From positions 1,098,501-1,162,500 of the forward strand of contig JAOTOL010001553.1 in the NCBI GenBank assembly GCA_034440575.1: 64,000 nucleotides of DNA, read 5' to 3'. A program made the translations under genes and the position numbers. Shown one piece after another: positions 9,101-22,635 of the stretch (the stretch's first letter is position 1; each line of letters starts with the position of its first letter). The DNA comes from Imbricaverruca yamaguchii (Eukaryota; Arthropoda; Thecostraca; Neoverrucidae). The notes below the pieces were generated by a model, which was not told the DNA's origin, ran no database searches, and saw only the letters and a program-made list of their open reading frames with translations.

Positions 9101-11929
9101 TGTGTAGACGGACACCTTTGATATGACGATGGCCGTGCAACGTTATTGCGCTCAATTCGGCGTCAAGGACCCACTGATGAGTCCAACAGGCCCGGTATGC
9201 TGTGCAGTGAGAAGGAACACGTTTCACACCACTGAGGACATCACACCCCGCAGGTCTGCCGGCGCGTAGCCGGAGGACCGGTCCTCGCTTGTCGCGTCGG
9301 TCCTCGTATTGTGCCCGCGTGTACAGGTATTGGCCGGTTTTGTTTCGGAAGCCGAGAATGCACCACTGCCTTTCCCTGTGTGTCACCGCTTACATGAATC
9401 GTGGGTGGGGCGCGTTGCTACGGTTATGCGCCATATGAGTTGTGAGTTGCATCTGGCAGCCTTACGAGTGCTTTATCCTCGTTTAGAGGTTGTTTTTTGT
9501 TGAAACACAATAATCACTTATTGATGCTGTTCGCTGTGATCATGGGCTGAGCGCAACCTGTCTGCTCCGTATCATTATTCTACGCTACGCCATGCCCCTC
9601 CATGTGAAGCTGACAAATTCGGACAAACGGGCACCTACCGGAAGACAATTGTTGAGAGTAATTTCGAATTTGTCGTTCGCTGGGCTCAAGCATGTCAACA
9701 CCTCGCTGATGTCCATAATCTCTTGTGTCCGTAATTACTACTCGCAACGGACAGTTTGCGAAAACCCATTGGCCTAGAAATGTCGGCTTCGGTTAGTGGC
9801 AACTTTCTAACGAAAACCTGTTGAGAACTGTAGGGCTTGTATATGCACTCTTTATATGTAGCAGCTGTTGGCGTCATGTTCGATGCAAACAAATGCCTTT
9901 TCCCTGCGTCGCCTTGTGGCGAGCCCTTGTCTTCGAGTGAGCACCACGTTTAGCTCACGAGTTTTCGTGTCCGGCCCAGAGTGACCTGTGTAAGTTTCAG
10001 GTCTTTTGTCCTGAAATCACGGACGTCATTCCTGTGACACCTTGCATGCACACAATGCTGGCAACGCTTTGATGGTGGTATGGCTATCTCTGCAACAATC
10101 CTGTGATAACTAGTCCGTCCAACGATACACAGCTTAGCGTTTCTCGAGTGCTGTTCAGTACCGAGTTTGTCGTATAATATCAATCACAGTCTTTTAAGCA
10201 AAACAATCAGAACATGTAAGACAAGACAAGAGCTGTTGTTTGTGACACTTCCTACCTAGACTGCTACCGAGCAGACAAAGCGGGACAAATCTGTTGTCTC
10301 GGGGTCCCTGCCCCAGCCCCCTACTCATCTAGTTCTGTTTTCCAAGTAGTGTGGCCATGGAGCTTCAGGCTTGCGTCTCTGTGAATTGATATTATTTTCA
10401 CTGTCTGGGGCTCTTGCGGAGTACAGCAATACTGCTGACTAGGAGCGCGTGCTGCTGCGGATTGCCGGTGCGTGAAATCTACCAGTTGCCATAACTGCGT
10501 CAATATAGAAGCTGATCAGTTACGTGGCGATAGTACGAATTGATCTCAGCTCAGCTGTGTACGCTTGATCACCATCAATTCGCCACACTGTGCGGGATAA
10601 ACGACACAACATTGTGACGTGTTTCTGGACCAGGCCGCGGCGGTAGTCATCTCGACGCAGGTTAGCTATTTCACCACGAAAAGTGATAAAGGTCAGCTGT
10701 TCTCATGCATTTTCGAGATCATCAGCCTACGAAACTGAACCATACAATGAGATAGCATGACCGGTAAGCCTTAACCTGTAAATAAGAGACCTTGTTGAGG
10801 TACAGATAGATTATTATTTATATGATGAAGATAAAGACACCGAGGTAGAAGATGATAACTTGGACAATTTGTCGCCACTCGCCGTCTTCTCGTCGGGTCA
10901 GGGTAAGAATGAATAAGAAGGGTAAGTGGACTATTGTGATCCGGGAGGAAACTGATGGTCAATTCGCAATATCTGAACAAAGAACTTTGCATGAAAGCAC
11001 AATTGAGGCAGAGAATAGGCAGCAGGTGTGTCCGTACCTGTCTAGTTATCGCCAGCCCGTCAGTCGGACTTGCTACCAAAACAGAAGAAATACATGCCTG
11101 TCATATTTCTTAGGACGAGGCCTAGCTGAGTGTTCCGATAATATTTGTACATCTTAGCTCGTCGGAATTGTGCAGTGGAATAATTCCACATTGAATCCTC
11201 AGTTTCACAACTGGTGTATCGTCTCTGTGTGCATCCGACTTCGTGCGTGTCTTATGCAGCCCCGTATCTGCCTCTTCAGTCAGCATTTATTGCGGCCCGC
11301 ATCCGTCCCTGACCGTTTGGCATTAAGGTCACATACGGGCTGGAATAAAGCATCAACAGGGTGATATAATCCTGGCGTAGCTAAATAAGCTGCCCTCTCC
11401 TTGATATGTTTGTCGTCTGTGGCAACCGTCTGCTGCTGCCACCTTTCCCTCGTCTTGTGCTGCCACCTGTTGTTTTGCACGTGCTGCCACCTTTTTCGGC
11501 AACGACATCTCGTCACGTGCTGCCACCTTTTGAAAGCTGTTAAAAGCCTGCGGAGCATGAAAATACGTCGTTCGCTTTTAATTTTATTGATAACTTTCTA
11601 AGCTCGTCCTTCGCGACCGACATGGGCCATTACAGACCCGAGCTGCGGGGACGGACCACGATGCCTCGACTGCATTTCAGTTTCTACTTTGACATGCTGT
11701 TTGCGTGAGGACAGACTGAGGAAATGTGTTGCGATGCTCTGGTCGCATATCGTCTCCAGGACATCACGGAAACTGTCTCTGTTAACGGGATGATGCTCAT
11801 CAGCAGAAAGCGCGACGTCGTCATGCAACCAGTGACGGTTGAAATGCTGCAATGTTACAAACCCTCACTGATGGCAAAAGGTACAGACATGTACCAGTAA
11901 GTACAGGAGATTACGGAGTGACACGATTG
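9101..11929. other. Unique sequence, no gene called
   Basis: Nothing with domain or splice support. A frame at 10852-11157 contains a protein-like stretch (KKGKWTIVIREETDGQFAI), but I cannot match it. At 11432-11538 the motif GCTGCCACCT recurs four times at 27-37-bp intervals in pyrimidine-rich DNA, a weak tandem repeat. Confidence 0.45.
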
Positions 11930-12190
11930 AAATGTATCAAACTGTTAAAAAGTTAGATACGTTCAATCTGAATGATGCTCTTCTAGTTAAAGTATCATAT
12001 ATGGATCATCAATTCATGCTAGAGAAGTTAATGTGTAGGACAGTTAAGCGAGAACAGGTTTTCAGTGAATGGGTGATCGATCAATGGAACAGGTTGACTG
12101 ATGACGTGAGGAGTCCCTCGTTGAATGTATTAAGAACTATGGTAGATATTTTTTTCAGGTTGGATAATATTGTATCTGAGTTATAATTAG
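11929..12190 (+). mobile_element. CR1/jockey-type LINE fragment: C-terminal tail of ORF2
   Basis: An open frame of about 84 codons ending at 12186 resembles the extreme C terminus of CR1-like non-LTR ORF2 proteins. The recognisable block is VFSEWVIDQWNRLTDDVRSP, the F-S-x-R-V-V-x-x-W-N-x-L pattern, followed by SLNVLRTMVDIFFRLDN. No endonuclease or polymerase parts precede it, so this is a 5'-truncated copy, as is usual for target-primed insertions. It is a relic with no function. Confidence 0.7.
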
Positions 12191-13899
12191 TGGTGAAAGG
12201 AGAGATTTGTGCTACTAGGTGTATACGGTGCAGGATCCTTCAAGCAGGCGTGGATGAAGTTGGACAATTATTGATGGGCACTCGATTTACGCGCGTGTTG
12301 TGCGGGATCGAGTGAATATAGCTAGATAGGTGGGTAGATAGACATTGGTAGCTGTGCAAGAGGCTGGTGGATGACTTCTTTCGAACCTAGGATGTGGTAT
12401 TGGTTGGGGTGTTGAGTATACTTTTGTCCGGCATCTTCCCTTTACAGGCTTAACGTAGCTGGCCCCTGAGGCTGAACAATTGATGCCCCTTAAGTCTGAA
12501 CACTTCAAGAATATAACGTCATGGCATTGGATTGCATCATTATCCATTTGGAGCATCTCCATGGTTTTTACTGTCGTTGTATGAGGTCGCAAGCTAAGTT
12601 CGATACCATGATGTTCGTTTCTCCCCACTGAGCTGTTTTGAATACGGACTAGAGTGCTACCGTCACCAAACGAATTCCACGAACTCTTTTAATTTGTTGA
12701 CATGGCTTCCTGGAACACATGGCAGCATCAAATTGTTGCTCATACGTTCCATTTGCCTTGGAGGTTACGTACCACAAGGTATGGAACCTAAGGGGATTCC
12801 AAACCAAATCCAACGGTTTAATTTGGAACGTTCATTATTGCACGGCACACTTTGATCCCTACTAAGGCTGGATCAATTGTGACATTTAAAGCTGCTCAGC
12901 CACATCACCAAGTGGGCCAGGCCTCACAGCGTTGATGTCTATGTAACCAATGGCTGGAGAACCACGTACCCTTGGATAAATTGGTAATCCTTTGCATGCT
13001 TTTCACAAAATGTGGCGTTCAGAGCAGCTGTCAGAGCAACAACAGCACATGATTTACATGACTGCTTTGCTATTTGACGATCAGAACTGTTCTCTTCTTT
13101 TGTTCTTCACACAAGTTCAGCACATCATTACTATCCGGCCATCCGCCCTGGACTTCGACGCATTTCCGCTCTCTCCCTGCAGGTGGCACACGGCCAAAGG
13201 CGCCTCTTCTAAGTATATTGAGGCGGCGAAGGCCTCCTCCATCTGTCTGAGCTCCGTCAGAGTGAACAGTGGTTCTCCCCTGAGCTGAACCAGAGTGGAC
13301 ACCGGTGCTCTCCTGAGCTTTCGCGTTCGTACGCACCGTCGACGTTGCGAAATCGGTGTCTTAGCTACAACATTATGATTTGAACAATCACCCGACGATG
13401 CCGACTCCTCAGCGCACAAATGTGCTGAGTTAGCTCGTGTTTGTTTTCGTCCGCAGCTCAGCCCGGAGCCGGGGAGTTTTATGATCGTGGTGGATTGTCC
13501 CGTAAATTATCCAAAGTACACAGCGCAAATAGCCTCCGACAAAACCAAAGTGATCGACCGACCCAAGCAGGTTGAACGCCGAATATTTCGACATTCTTAT
13601 CTTAATGGCTGACTAGCGGTTTGGACTACTTAATGCTTTACGGTTCATTGACCCGACACGCGCCTGCTAATGCCCTGCAGCCATCTGATAGCGAAGCCCC
13701 AATGGATACAACCGCAAGACAGCGAAGCTGCAATGCTAATGATATATGCTAAAGTTTACTGCTGCAGTTCATGTTTCATAACTTCCCACACATGGTCTTG
13801 GCAAGTGTTTCTTTCACTTGCAATATAATGCTTGCCCCTCGATCATCTCATCTGGGCATAAAGCTATCTATATTTCTTTGTCAAACTATGATTCTTAAT
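12191..13899. other. Unique sequence, no gene seen
   Basis: No recognised gene or repeat. Several short antisense frames at 13070-13419 lack support. Confidence 0.45.
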
Positions 13900-15745
13900 G
13901 GTGTGACAGCCAAGGAAATAAAACCCCAAAGTCAGCAAATAGGGACAGCAGTAGTTCAAGGATGCAGAGTGGTGGTTCATCCAGTGATGAAAGAGCTCCT
14001 CAACATGAACAAAGCCAAAGGTGATAAGGTGGACAAGGTGGAACATACGTTAAGTGTGTGATGCTTAATGTTCAGAGTATTCGATCCAAATTTGATGAGT
14101 TCAAGTATAATGTTGCTGAGGAGGAACCAGATTTTGTTTGCATTACTGAGGCATGGATCAGTGAGGGGTATTTTGGGGATAACTCAGAGGATTATGAAAA
14201 TTCATGGATACAATATGTTTTCGTACAATAGGGTTCCAGCAGTGAAAGGGGGTGGTGTAATGCTCTATGTGAATAGCTTATTCAGCTCTGAAAAAGTAGC
14301 AGATGGGGTACAAATTTTGTCTTTAGAGTCCATTTGGCCTGATGTCGCTGTGGCAAAAGGCAACAGCAGTAAACTGAGGATAGTAGCTTTGTACTGATCA
14401 GGAACCCTGACGTATTCTCAGCAACTAGAACTTGACAAGGTGATTTGCGAGGAAATCAGTAGAAACCTTCAGAGGTAATGCCTTATTCTTGATGACTTTA
14501 ATCCAAAAGGATATGAAATGGTTTTTACATTTAGAGTGTTTAAGGAAGCTTCAAAAATTGTAAATCTAAGGTCGTATCAAAAAGCTAGACACGCTGGGAA
14601 GCAGATTACTAGGCCAGAGAAGCGAGAAAAGGAATTGGGTCCGGCTAGGAACTGCGATGGAGACAGCAAAAGGTTGTTTAGCTTTATACAAGCTAAGCAA
14701 AGTGTCTAGCACAGTTCGTCCACTGGAAGTAAATGGGACGATATTGATTGAGGATGGCGAGATGGTCGAGGAGCTGAGCAAGCAGTTGAAATCAGCGGAT
14801 GATTTGAAAGTCTGTAGGGCAATAACAGGACGCAAAGACCATATCTCGCTGCAGAAAGACTTAGACGAACTTGTGAAGTGGTCCAAAAAATGGCAAATGA
14901 AATTTAATTTTGATAAGCGCAAAATCATGCATGTGGGTAGGCAGCATATGAAGGCTCTATACTTGATGTTTGACCAAGTACTATCCGTGACTGAGCAGGC
15001 AAAGAACTCGGGTATTATTATGAACACAAATTTGGGGGCATCAGAACAGACAAAAAAACAGGAAGGAAGCGCTAAGAATGTTTGGGACAATAAATAGGAA
15101 TGTGTCATACAAAAGTGAGGAAGTCATCAGGAAGCTTTACTGTGCATACATCAGGCCACATTTGGAATACTGTGTCCAAGCTTGGTCCCCTAGTTATGAA
15201 AAACATTGTTGACTTTTAGAGAGAATACAAAAGAGGGCTACAAAAATGGTTAATGGTATGAGCCACTTGGCATATGAGGAAAGATTGAAGAAATTGAATA
15301 TGTTTTCACTTAGACATAGAAGGCTGAGAAGAGATCTAATCGTGGTCTTTAAATTTGTTCATGGTCTTGAACAGGGATATCTCAGGGAAATTTTTGAATT
15401 TAACAGAAATGATGCAATTAGAGGTCATCAATTCAAAATTAAGGTTAATCACAGCAGGGCAAGGTTAAGACAGTCTTTCCTCACCAACAGGGTGAACACT
15501 GGAACCAGCTGACATAAACCATTGTTAGTAGGAGCTCACTGAACGTGTCTAAAAAGAGCATAGACAATGATTATAAGAATAGAGGACTTGCTTTTCAGTA
15601 TTCCAGGGAGAGTTCATCGACGGATCTGGCGGGCAGCTGGTTCAGTGTACACAGTGCAACCAAGAAGGGCCCTTGTGGCTCATTTATAGTACTTTTATTG
15701 TAGCCACGACATCCAACACATTATAATGAACATCAAATAAAAATG
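13900..15745 (+). pseudogene. CR1/jockey-type LINE ORF2, internally deleted and frameshifted
   Basis: Remnant of a non-LTR retrotransposon on the plus strand. A Ser-rich lead-in is followed by the start of an apurinic-like endonuclease from 14046 (VMLNVQSIRSKFDEF, PDFVCITEAWISEG). A frameshift near 14205-14231 moves into the next frame (GGGVMLYVNS, 14205-14397). A linker follows (14518-14709). The reverse transcriptase then appears only from its catalytic region on: SADDLKVCRA at about 14801, where FADD is expected, and WSKKWQMKFNFDKRKIMHVG. Most of the fingers/palm domain is missing between 14760 and 14800. Another shift leads to RPHLEYCVQAWSP and LAYEERLKKLNMFSL (to 15512), with a further stop near 15217. 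AATAAA at 15736-15741 may be its 3' signal. The copy is dead. Confidence 0.85.
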
Positions 15746-15790
15746 TTCCATTTCAAATCTCAGACTGGATACCATCAGCTGGCAGCTGCG

Positions 15791-16590
15791 GTGTCCGACG
15801 TGGGCCAGTCTGTGTCCGACGTGGGCCGGTCTGTGTCCGACGTGGGCCCGGTCTGTGTCCGACGTGGGCCGGTCGGTGTCCGACGTGGGCCGGTCGGTGT
15901 CCGACGTGGGCCCAGTCCGTGTCCGACGTGGGCCGGTCCGTGTCCGACGTGGGCCGGTCGGTGTCCGACGTGGGCCAGTCTGTGTCCGACGTGGGCCGGT
16001 CGGTGTCCGACGCGGGCCGGTCGGTGTCCGACGCGGGCCGGTCGGTGTCCGACGTGGGCCAGTCTGTGTCCGACGTGGGCCAGTCTGTGTCCGACGTGGG
16101 CCGGTCTGTGTCCGACGTGGGCCGGTCGGTGTCCGACGTGGGCCAGTCTGTGTCCGACGTGGACCGGTCGGTGTCCGACGCGGGCCGGTCGGTGTCCGAC
16201 GTGGGCCAGTCTGTGTCCGACGTGGGCCGGTCGGTGTCCGACGTGGGCCGGTCGGTGTCCGACGTGGGCCGGTCGGTGTCCGACGTGGGCCGGTCTGTGT
16301 CCGACGTGGCCCAGTCTGTGTCCGACGTGGGCCAGTCTGTGTCCGACGTGGGCCGGTCGGTGTCCGACGTGGGCCGGTCGGTGTCCGACGTGGACCGGTC
16401 GGTGTCCGACGTGGGCCGGTCTGTGTCCGACGTGGGCCGGTCGGTGTCCGACGTGGGCCGGTCGGTGTCCGACGCGGGCCGGTCGGTGTCCGACGTGGGC
16501 CGGTCGGTGTCCGACGTGGGCCGGTCGGTGTCCGACGTGGGCCGGTCGGTGTCCGACGCGGGCCGGTCTGTGTCCGACGTGGGCCAGTCG
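15791..16590. repeat. 21-bp minisatellite upstream of a first exon, about 38 copies
   Basis: Unit core GTGTCCGACGTGGGCCGGTC, period 21 bp. Variants are CGG[C/T]CG[G/T], GGCC[G/A]GTC and GACG[T/C]GGG. One 22-bp unit near 15848 and one 23-bp spacing near 15908 break the phase. The unit has no stop in any plus frame, so all three frames stay open, including the one that runs on into the exon at 16938. It ends about 350 bp before that exon's ATG. Confidence 0.95.
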
Positions 16591-16937
16591 GACGCTTCGA
16601 CCGGTGCCGGCGGCCGGCGGCGGCAGCTCAGCTGGCGTCGGCCCGCCCCCTGGCTGACGTCACGCCGTCAGCTGGCGCGCCGTGTGCCGGCGCGCGCCGC
16701 CCGGCCGAGTCCCAGCGCGAGGTGCCTGCAGGAGCGTCGCCGCTGCCGAGCGCCGCTCAGTGCCAAACGGCGCGTGCGTCGTCGCCGTCAGTTCGCGTCG
16801 GCAGCGACGAGGGTCGGCAGCGACGAGCGTCGGCGTCTGCGAGCGCGTGCCCGGGCGAGTGGAGTGCGGTGAGCGAGGTCAGGCCGAGCCGGGCGGCCGC
16901 CTGCTATGCCGCACCGCTGATCGCGTCGTCAGCGACA
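16591..16937 (+). promoter_or_regulatory. CpG-dense 5' flank and likely 5' untranslated region
   Basis: Very GC- and CpG-rich non-repetitive sequence between the 21-bp array and the first exon. It contains GTCGGCAGCGACGA-type direct repeats (about 16798-16832). No TATA box was recognised. CpG-island-like promoters of this kind often lack one. The start of transcription cannot be placed. Confidence 0.4.
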
Positions 16938-17491
16938 ATGCTCTCGTTTATGATACCCACCGAGGAAAAAGGCTTCAACCTGAACGCAGTGCCGCCGCAG
17001 AATGGCGCCGCGTACCCGGTCACCAACGGCCGCGCCGAGGTCAAGGCCGAGCTGAGCGCCGCCGACGCGACCACGCGCGGATCGCCCAACAACAACAGCC
17101 GCGCGCCGCTGCTGACCGACGCGCTGGACAACATGACGTCCGCGGCGCCGCTGGGCCGCGACCTGGCGCTCACCGGCGACCTGGCGCTCGCGCGCGACCT
17201 GGCGCTGAGCCGCGAGCTGGCGCTGACCCGCGACCTGGCGCCGACGGCGCCCGGCTCGCACAGCGGCTCGTCCTCGCTGCAGGAGGACTCATACAGCGAC
17301 GACACGGCCACCGAGGCGACGCTGCTGCTGCGCGTCGACGACCGATCCGACGAGCCGATGACGCCGAGCACCGAGAACACGCACGAGGCGATGACGCCGA
17401 GCACGGACAACACGCGCTCGTCTCCCTGCGGCGAGGACAAGCCGCTCCTGCCGCTGGCCACCGTCTCCAGCAAAACCGGCAAACTCAAAAG
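16938..17491 (+). CDS. First coding exon of an unrecognised gene (184 codons, then a splice donor)
   Basis: The ATG at 16938 has A at -3. The frame runs 184 codons plus two bases to AAAAG/GTCAGT (GT at 17492), a strong donor. The product starts MLSFMIPTEEKGFNLNAV and is hydrophilic and disordered, with no membrane span. It contains a five-fold RDLAL-type repeat (about residues 73-98, an 18-bp in-frame repeat) and a twofold MTPST[E/D]NT repeat (about residues 139-157). A Ser/Asp-rich stretch (GSSSLQEDSYSDDTATEAT) lies between them. It ends SSKTGKLKR. Third positions are overwhelmingly G/C, which separates it from the flanking repeats. I do not recognise the family. It looks like the cytosolic N-terminal tail of a larger protein such as a channel, transporter or scaffold, but that is a guess. 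The frame is open upstream through the minisatellite, so an earlier start is formally possible. Confidence 0.65.
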
Positions 17492-17690
17492 GTCAGTGCA
17501 GCGGCCGCACGGCCAGCCGCGGTCGCTGCCGCACACCGGAAACACGGCGCCGCGGTGCGACCCGCTGCCTCCCGTGCCGCCCGCTCCGACCGCCGCGGCC
17601 GTCCGTTCACACGGCGCACCAACATCGTGGCTTTGCCTGCTGTGGTCCGTCACGTGTCCACGTCTTCTGTCGACGGCTATCCAAATCATC

Positions 17691-20162
<2,472 letters not shown>

Positions 20163-20730
20163 GTGTCAGGAGACACGCCAGCTGCAGATGTCTGGCAGCG
20201 GGCTGGTGTCAGGAGACACGCCAGCTGCAGATGTCTGGCAGCGGGCGGGTGTCAGGAGACACGCCAGCTGCAGATGTCTGGCAGCGGGCGGGTGTCGAAG
20301 ACACGCCAGCTGCAGATGTCTGGCAGCGGGCTGGTGTCAGGAGACACGCCAGCTGCAGATGTCTGGCAGCGGGCGGGTGTCAGGAGACACGCCAGCTGCA
20401 GATGTCTGGCAGCGGGCGGGTGTCAGGAGACACGCCAGCTGCAGATGTCTGGCAGCGGGCGGGTGTCAGGAGACACGCCAGCTGCAGATGTCTGGCAGCG
20501 GGCGGGTGTCAGGAGACACGCCAGCTGCAGATGTCTGGCAGCGGGCTGGTGTCAGGAGACACGCCAGCTGCAGATGTCTGGCAGCGGGCGGGTGTCGGAG
20601 ACACGCCCGCTCTGTCAGGAGACACGCCAGCTGCAGATGTCTGGCAGCGGGCGGGTGTCAGGAGACACGCCAGCTGCAGATGTCTGGCAGCGGGCGGGTG
20701 TCAGGAGACACGCCCAGCTGCAGATGTCTG
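20163..20730. repeat. 43-bp minisatellite, about 13 copies
   Basis: Period 43 bp, core ACACGCCAGCTGCAGATGTC. Each unit has GTGTC-AGGA-GACAC (5-bp stem) and CCAG...CTGG inverted repeats and an E-box CAGCTG. The main variation is GGGC[G/T]GG. Disordered units lie at 20291-20300 (GTGTCGAAG) and 20593-20620. All plus frames are open, which gives the overlapping long frames. Confidence 0.95.
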
Positions 20731-22185
20731 GGTGTCGGTTACAAAACTCTGTGGAGATTCCGCACCAGTTGAGCCCGCTACTGCGGCCTGACGATGTTTG
20801 TTTTAGCAATCTGGAAGTCGTTGGCCATGTTAAACACCATCCGGTGGTAGTTGTCGCAGGCGGTGCTGCCAACACGTCTGGAAGGATAATATGCCGGGGT
20901 AGCCCTCATGTAACCGCGCTGACACCACCCAGCGTGTCGCCTCACATTATTTTATGGTCCTGAAGATAGTTCGGACTCGCTTGTCGATCGGTTAAACAGC
21001 CTGACGGCTAAACTATCTAACGGTTAAACTGCCCAGGGACTAAACTGCCTAACGGTTGAACTAAATAATGGCTAAACTGCCAGCCGTGCCGGCGGAAGCC
21101 TCCGAAATAGTATGCCTTCGTCTGGAATCGAACCGGCGACCTCCGCTCTGAACTGTAGCGAGTGCGCAGGTGCGTTCGCTCGCTCGTAGTCGGAGCGCAC
21201 GTGTGACGGTGCGAAGAGCACGTGGAGCGCACCCTCCTCGACTCGGCAGCGGCCGCGCCGCGTGACGCGGCCCGGCAACGGCGCTTTTTCCGTGTCGGAT
21301 CGCCGCAAAAACGCACGGCTCTCACGACAAAAACAGCATCGGCCGCCCGCGACGGATTGCCCGCTCCCCCTCGTTGGTCACCGTCTGGTTTGTTGAGTGT
21401 TGGTGTCTGCCGGTGATAACGTCACATGATGCATAACTCGCGTCACAAATGGCTTGGTGTTCAGGCTAAGCGTCCTGACACGTAAATAGCCGGGGTAGGT
21501 GTACTGTTTATCGCCACACATGTATGTGTGCAGGATATGCGGGTGCAGGGACCCCCAGCCTGACAGCCAGGCTATTTGTGGCGCCGATAATACAAGCCCG
21601 CCTGACTGACCTTGGACGACGGGTATCGCATTGATGTCCTGTCATATGAAGTGGTACGAAAGCTGTCGGCTTGCCTGCCATGGCATGGACGACACAATTG
21701 AAGGGCGAATACCTTAGTGCGACTTGCGGAAAGTAAGCACATCTCTGGCAGTTAAGCGAGATGAAGCTAACATTAGTTAAAAATATCTTAGAGCATCATA
21801 AATAGTTTAACGATGCTGCGGCAAATTACTGTGTTCGCTCGGCGACGCCGTGCCCGCATGATAGCCTGAAGTACCAACACATTCTCTATTCAAACTTTCA
21901 TCTGCCACCAACCATCTTCAGCCATTCCCAACTTTGTCGTTTCATCTGCTCTGGACCATGAGACGGAGCCTACCTCTTCCCAATAGTAGCTCGTGTCTCG
22001 GCCGACTTATGACGACCCGCGTCATTCCTGTCGAGCGGCCGCGGCCCGGCCGGGAACCGGCGGCGCATTTGCGACGGCTCGTTTTGCCAGCGCCGCGCAG
22101 CGGTTGCCAATCGATAGCTGGCCTGCGCCGAGAACGTCTCTGGCCGACGGCCAGGCGCGCCGCTTCTGCCGCGGCGGCGCCACCA
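20731..22185. other. Unique sequence with short degenerate repeat and tRNA-like remnant
   Basis: At 20990-21080 a degenerate TAACGGTTAAACTGCC-type repeat occurs about five times. At about 21095-21215 on the minus strand, GGTCGCCGGTTCGATTCCAG resembles the 3' half of a tRNA with a B-box, perhaps a SINE head. From 22020 the DNA becomes CpG-rich. No gene is supported. Confidence 0.35.
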
Positions 22186-22334
22186 CGCCGACAGGTCCCA
22201 CGACGTACGGCGCCACCTCGTGTCACCGCTGGCGCAGGTGTGCTCTTGGCGCAGGTGTACTCCTGGCGACATCCCACAGACAGGTCCCCCGACGTATGGC
22301 GCGATCTCTTGTCACCGCCGGCGCAGCTGTACTG
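22186..22334. repeat. Degenerate tandem duplication, about 90 bp period
   Basis: Block 22186-22263 (GACAGGTCCCACGACGTACG, GTCACCGCTGGCGCAGGTGT) is repeated at 22276-22334 with about 15% differences. It carries two units of the 17-bp motif that forms the array at 22511, and the second block abuts the SINE. Confidence 0.7.
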
Positions 22335-22510
22335 TTTGTTTATTGGGTGGTTCACGATGCACTTTATGCACATTCACAGCTAATGGCGCCGCCCACGCTG
22401 TTTCGCTGGTGGCCCGCGGGTTTGGGAAATGTCCTGAGCGGCGCTAGTGTCCAACCCGGGACCTTTGGTACCCATAGCCCGTCATCTTAACCACTCAGCC
22501 ATCCCCGCCC
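22335..22510 (-). mobile_element. tRNA(Ser/Leu)-like SINE, family 2, copy b
   Basis: Minus-strand copy of the element at 8344. TTTATTGGGTGGTTCACGAT (the reverse complement of the 3' end) is followed inward by the body, then CCGGGACCTTTGGTACCCAT and CTCAGCCATCCCCGCCCC, the reverse complement of the head. It is flanked by similar 16-bp sequences, CGGCGCAGCTGTACTG (22319-22334) and CGGCGCAGGTGTGCTC (22511-22526), which fit a target-site duplication. Confidence 0.82.
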
Positions 22511-22635
22511 CGGCGCAGGTGTGCTCTTGGCGCAGGTGTGCTCTTGGCGCAGGTGTGCTCTTGGCGCAGGTGTGCTCTTGACGCAGGTGTGCTCTTGGCG
22601 CAGGTATGCTCTTGGCGCAGGTGTGCTCTTGGCGC
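22511..22635. repeat. 17-bp minisatellite, about 7 copies, abutting a SINE
   Basis: Unit GGCGCAGGTGTGCTCTT repeated about seven times with single substitutions (TTGACGCAG at 22578, GGTATGCTC at 22603). It starts exactly where the SINE copy ends. Confidence 0.95.

Noticed and set aside
9160..9200. Hammerhead ribozyme (CTGATGAGTCC at about 9174)
   Set aside because: The required GAAA core and matching stems I and III are not found downstream.
10852..11157. 101-codon frame with a protein-like segment
   Set aside because: Only a short stretch looks coding. An antisense frame of equal length exists, and no family is recognised.
15743..16872. Frames rich in Cys-Pro-Thr-Trp-Ala or Ser-Asp-Val-Gly-Arg
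   Set aside because: Readthrough of the 21-bp array. Only the portion from 16938 in one frame shows real coding character.
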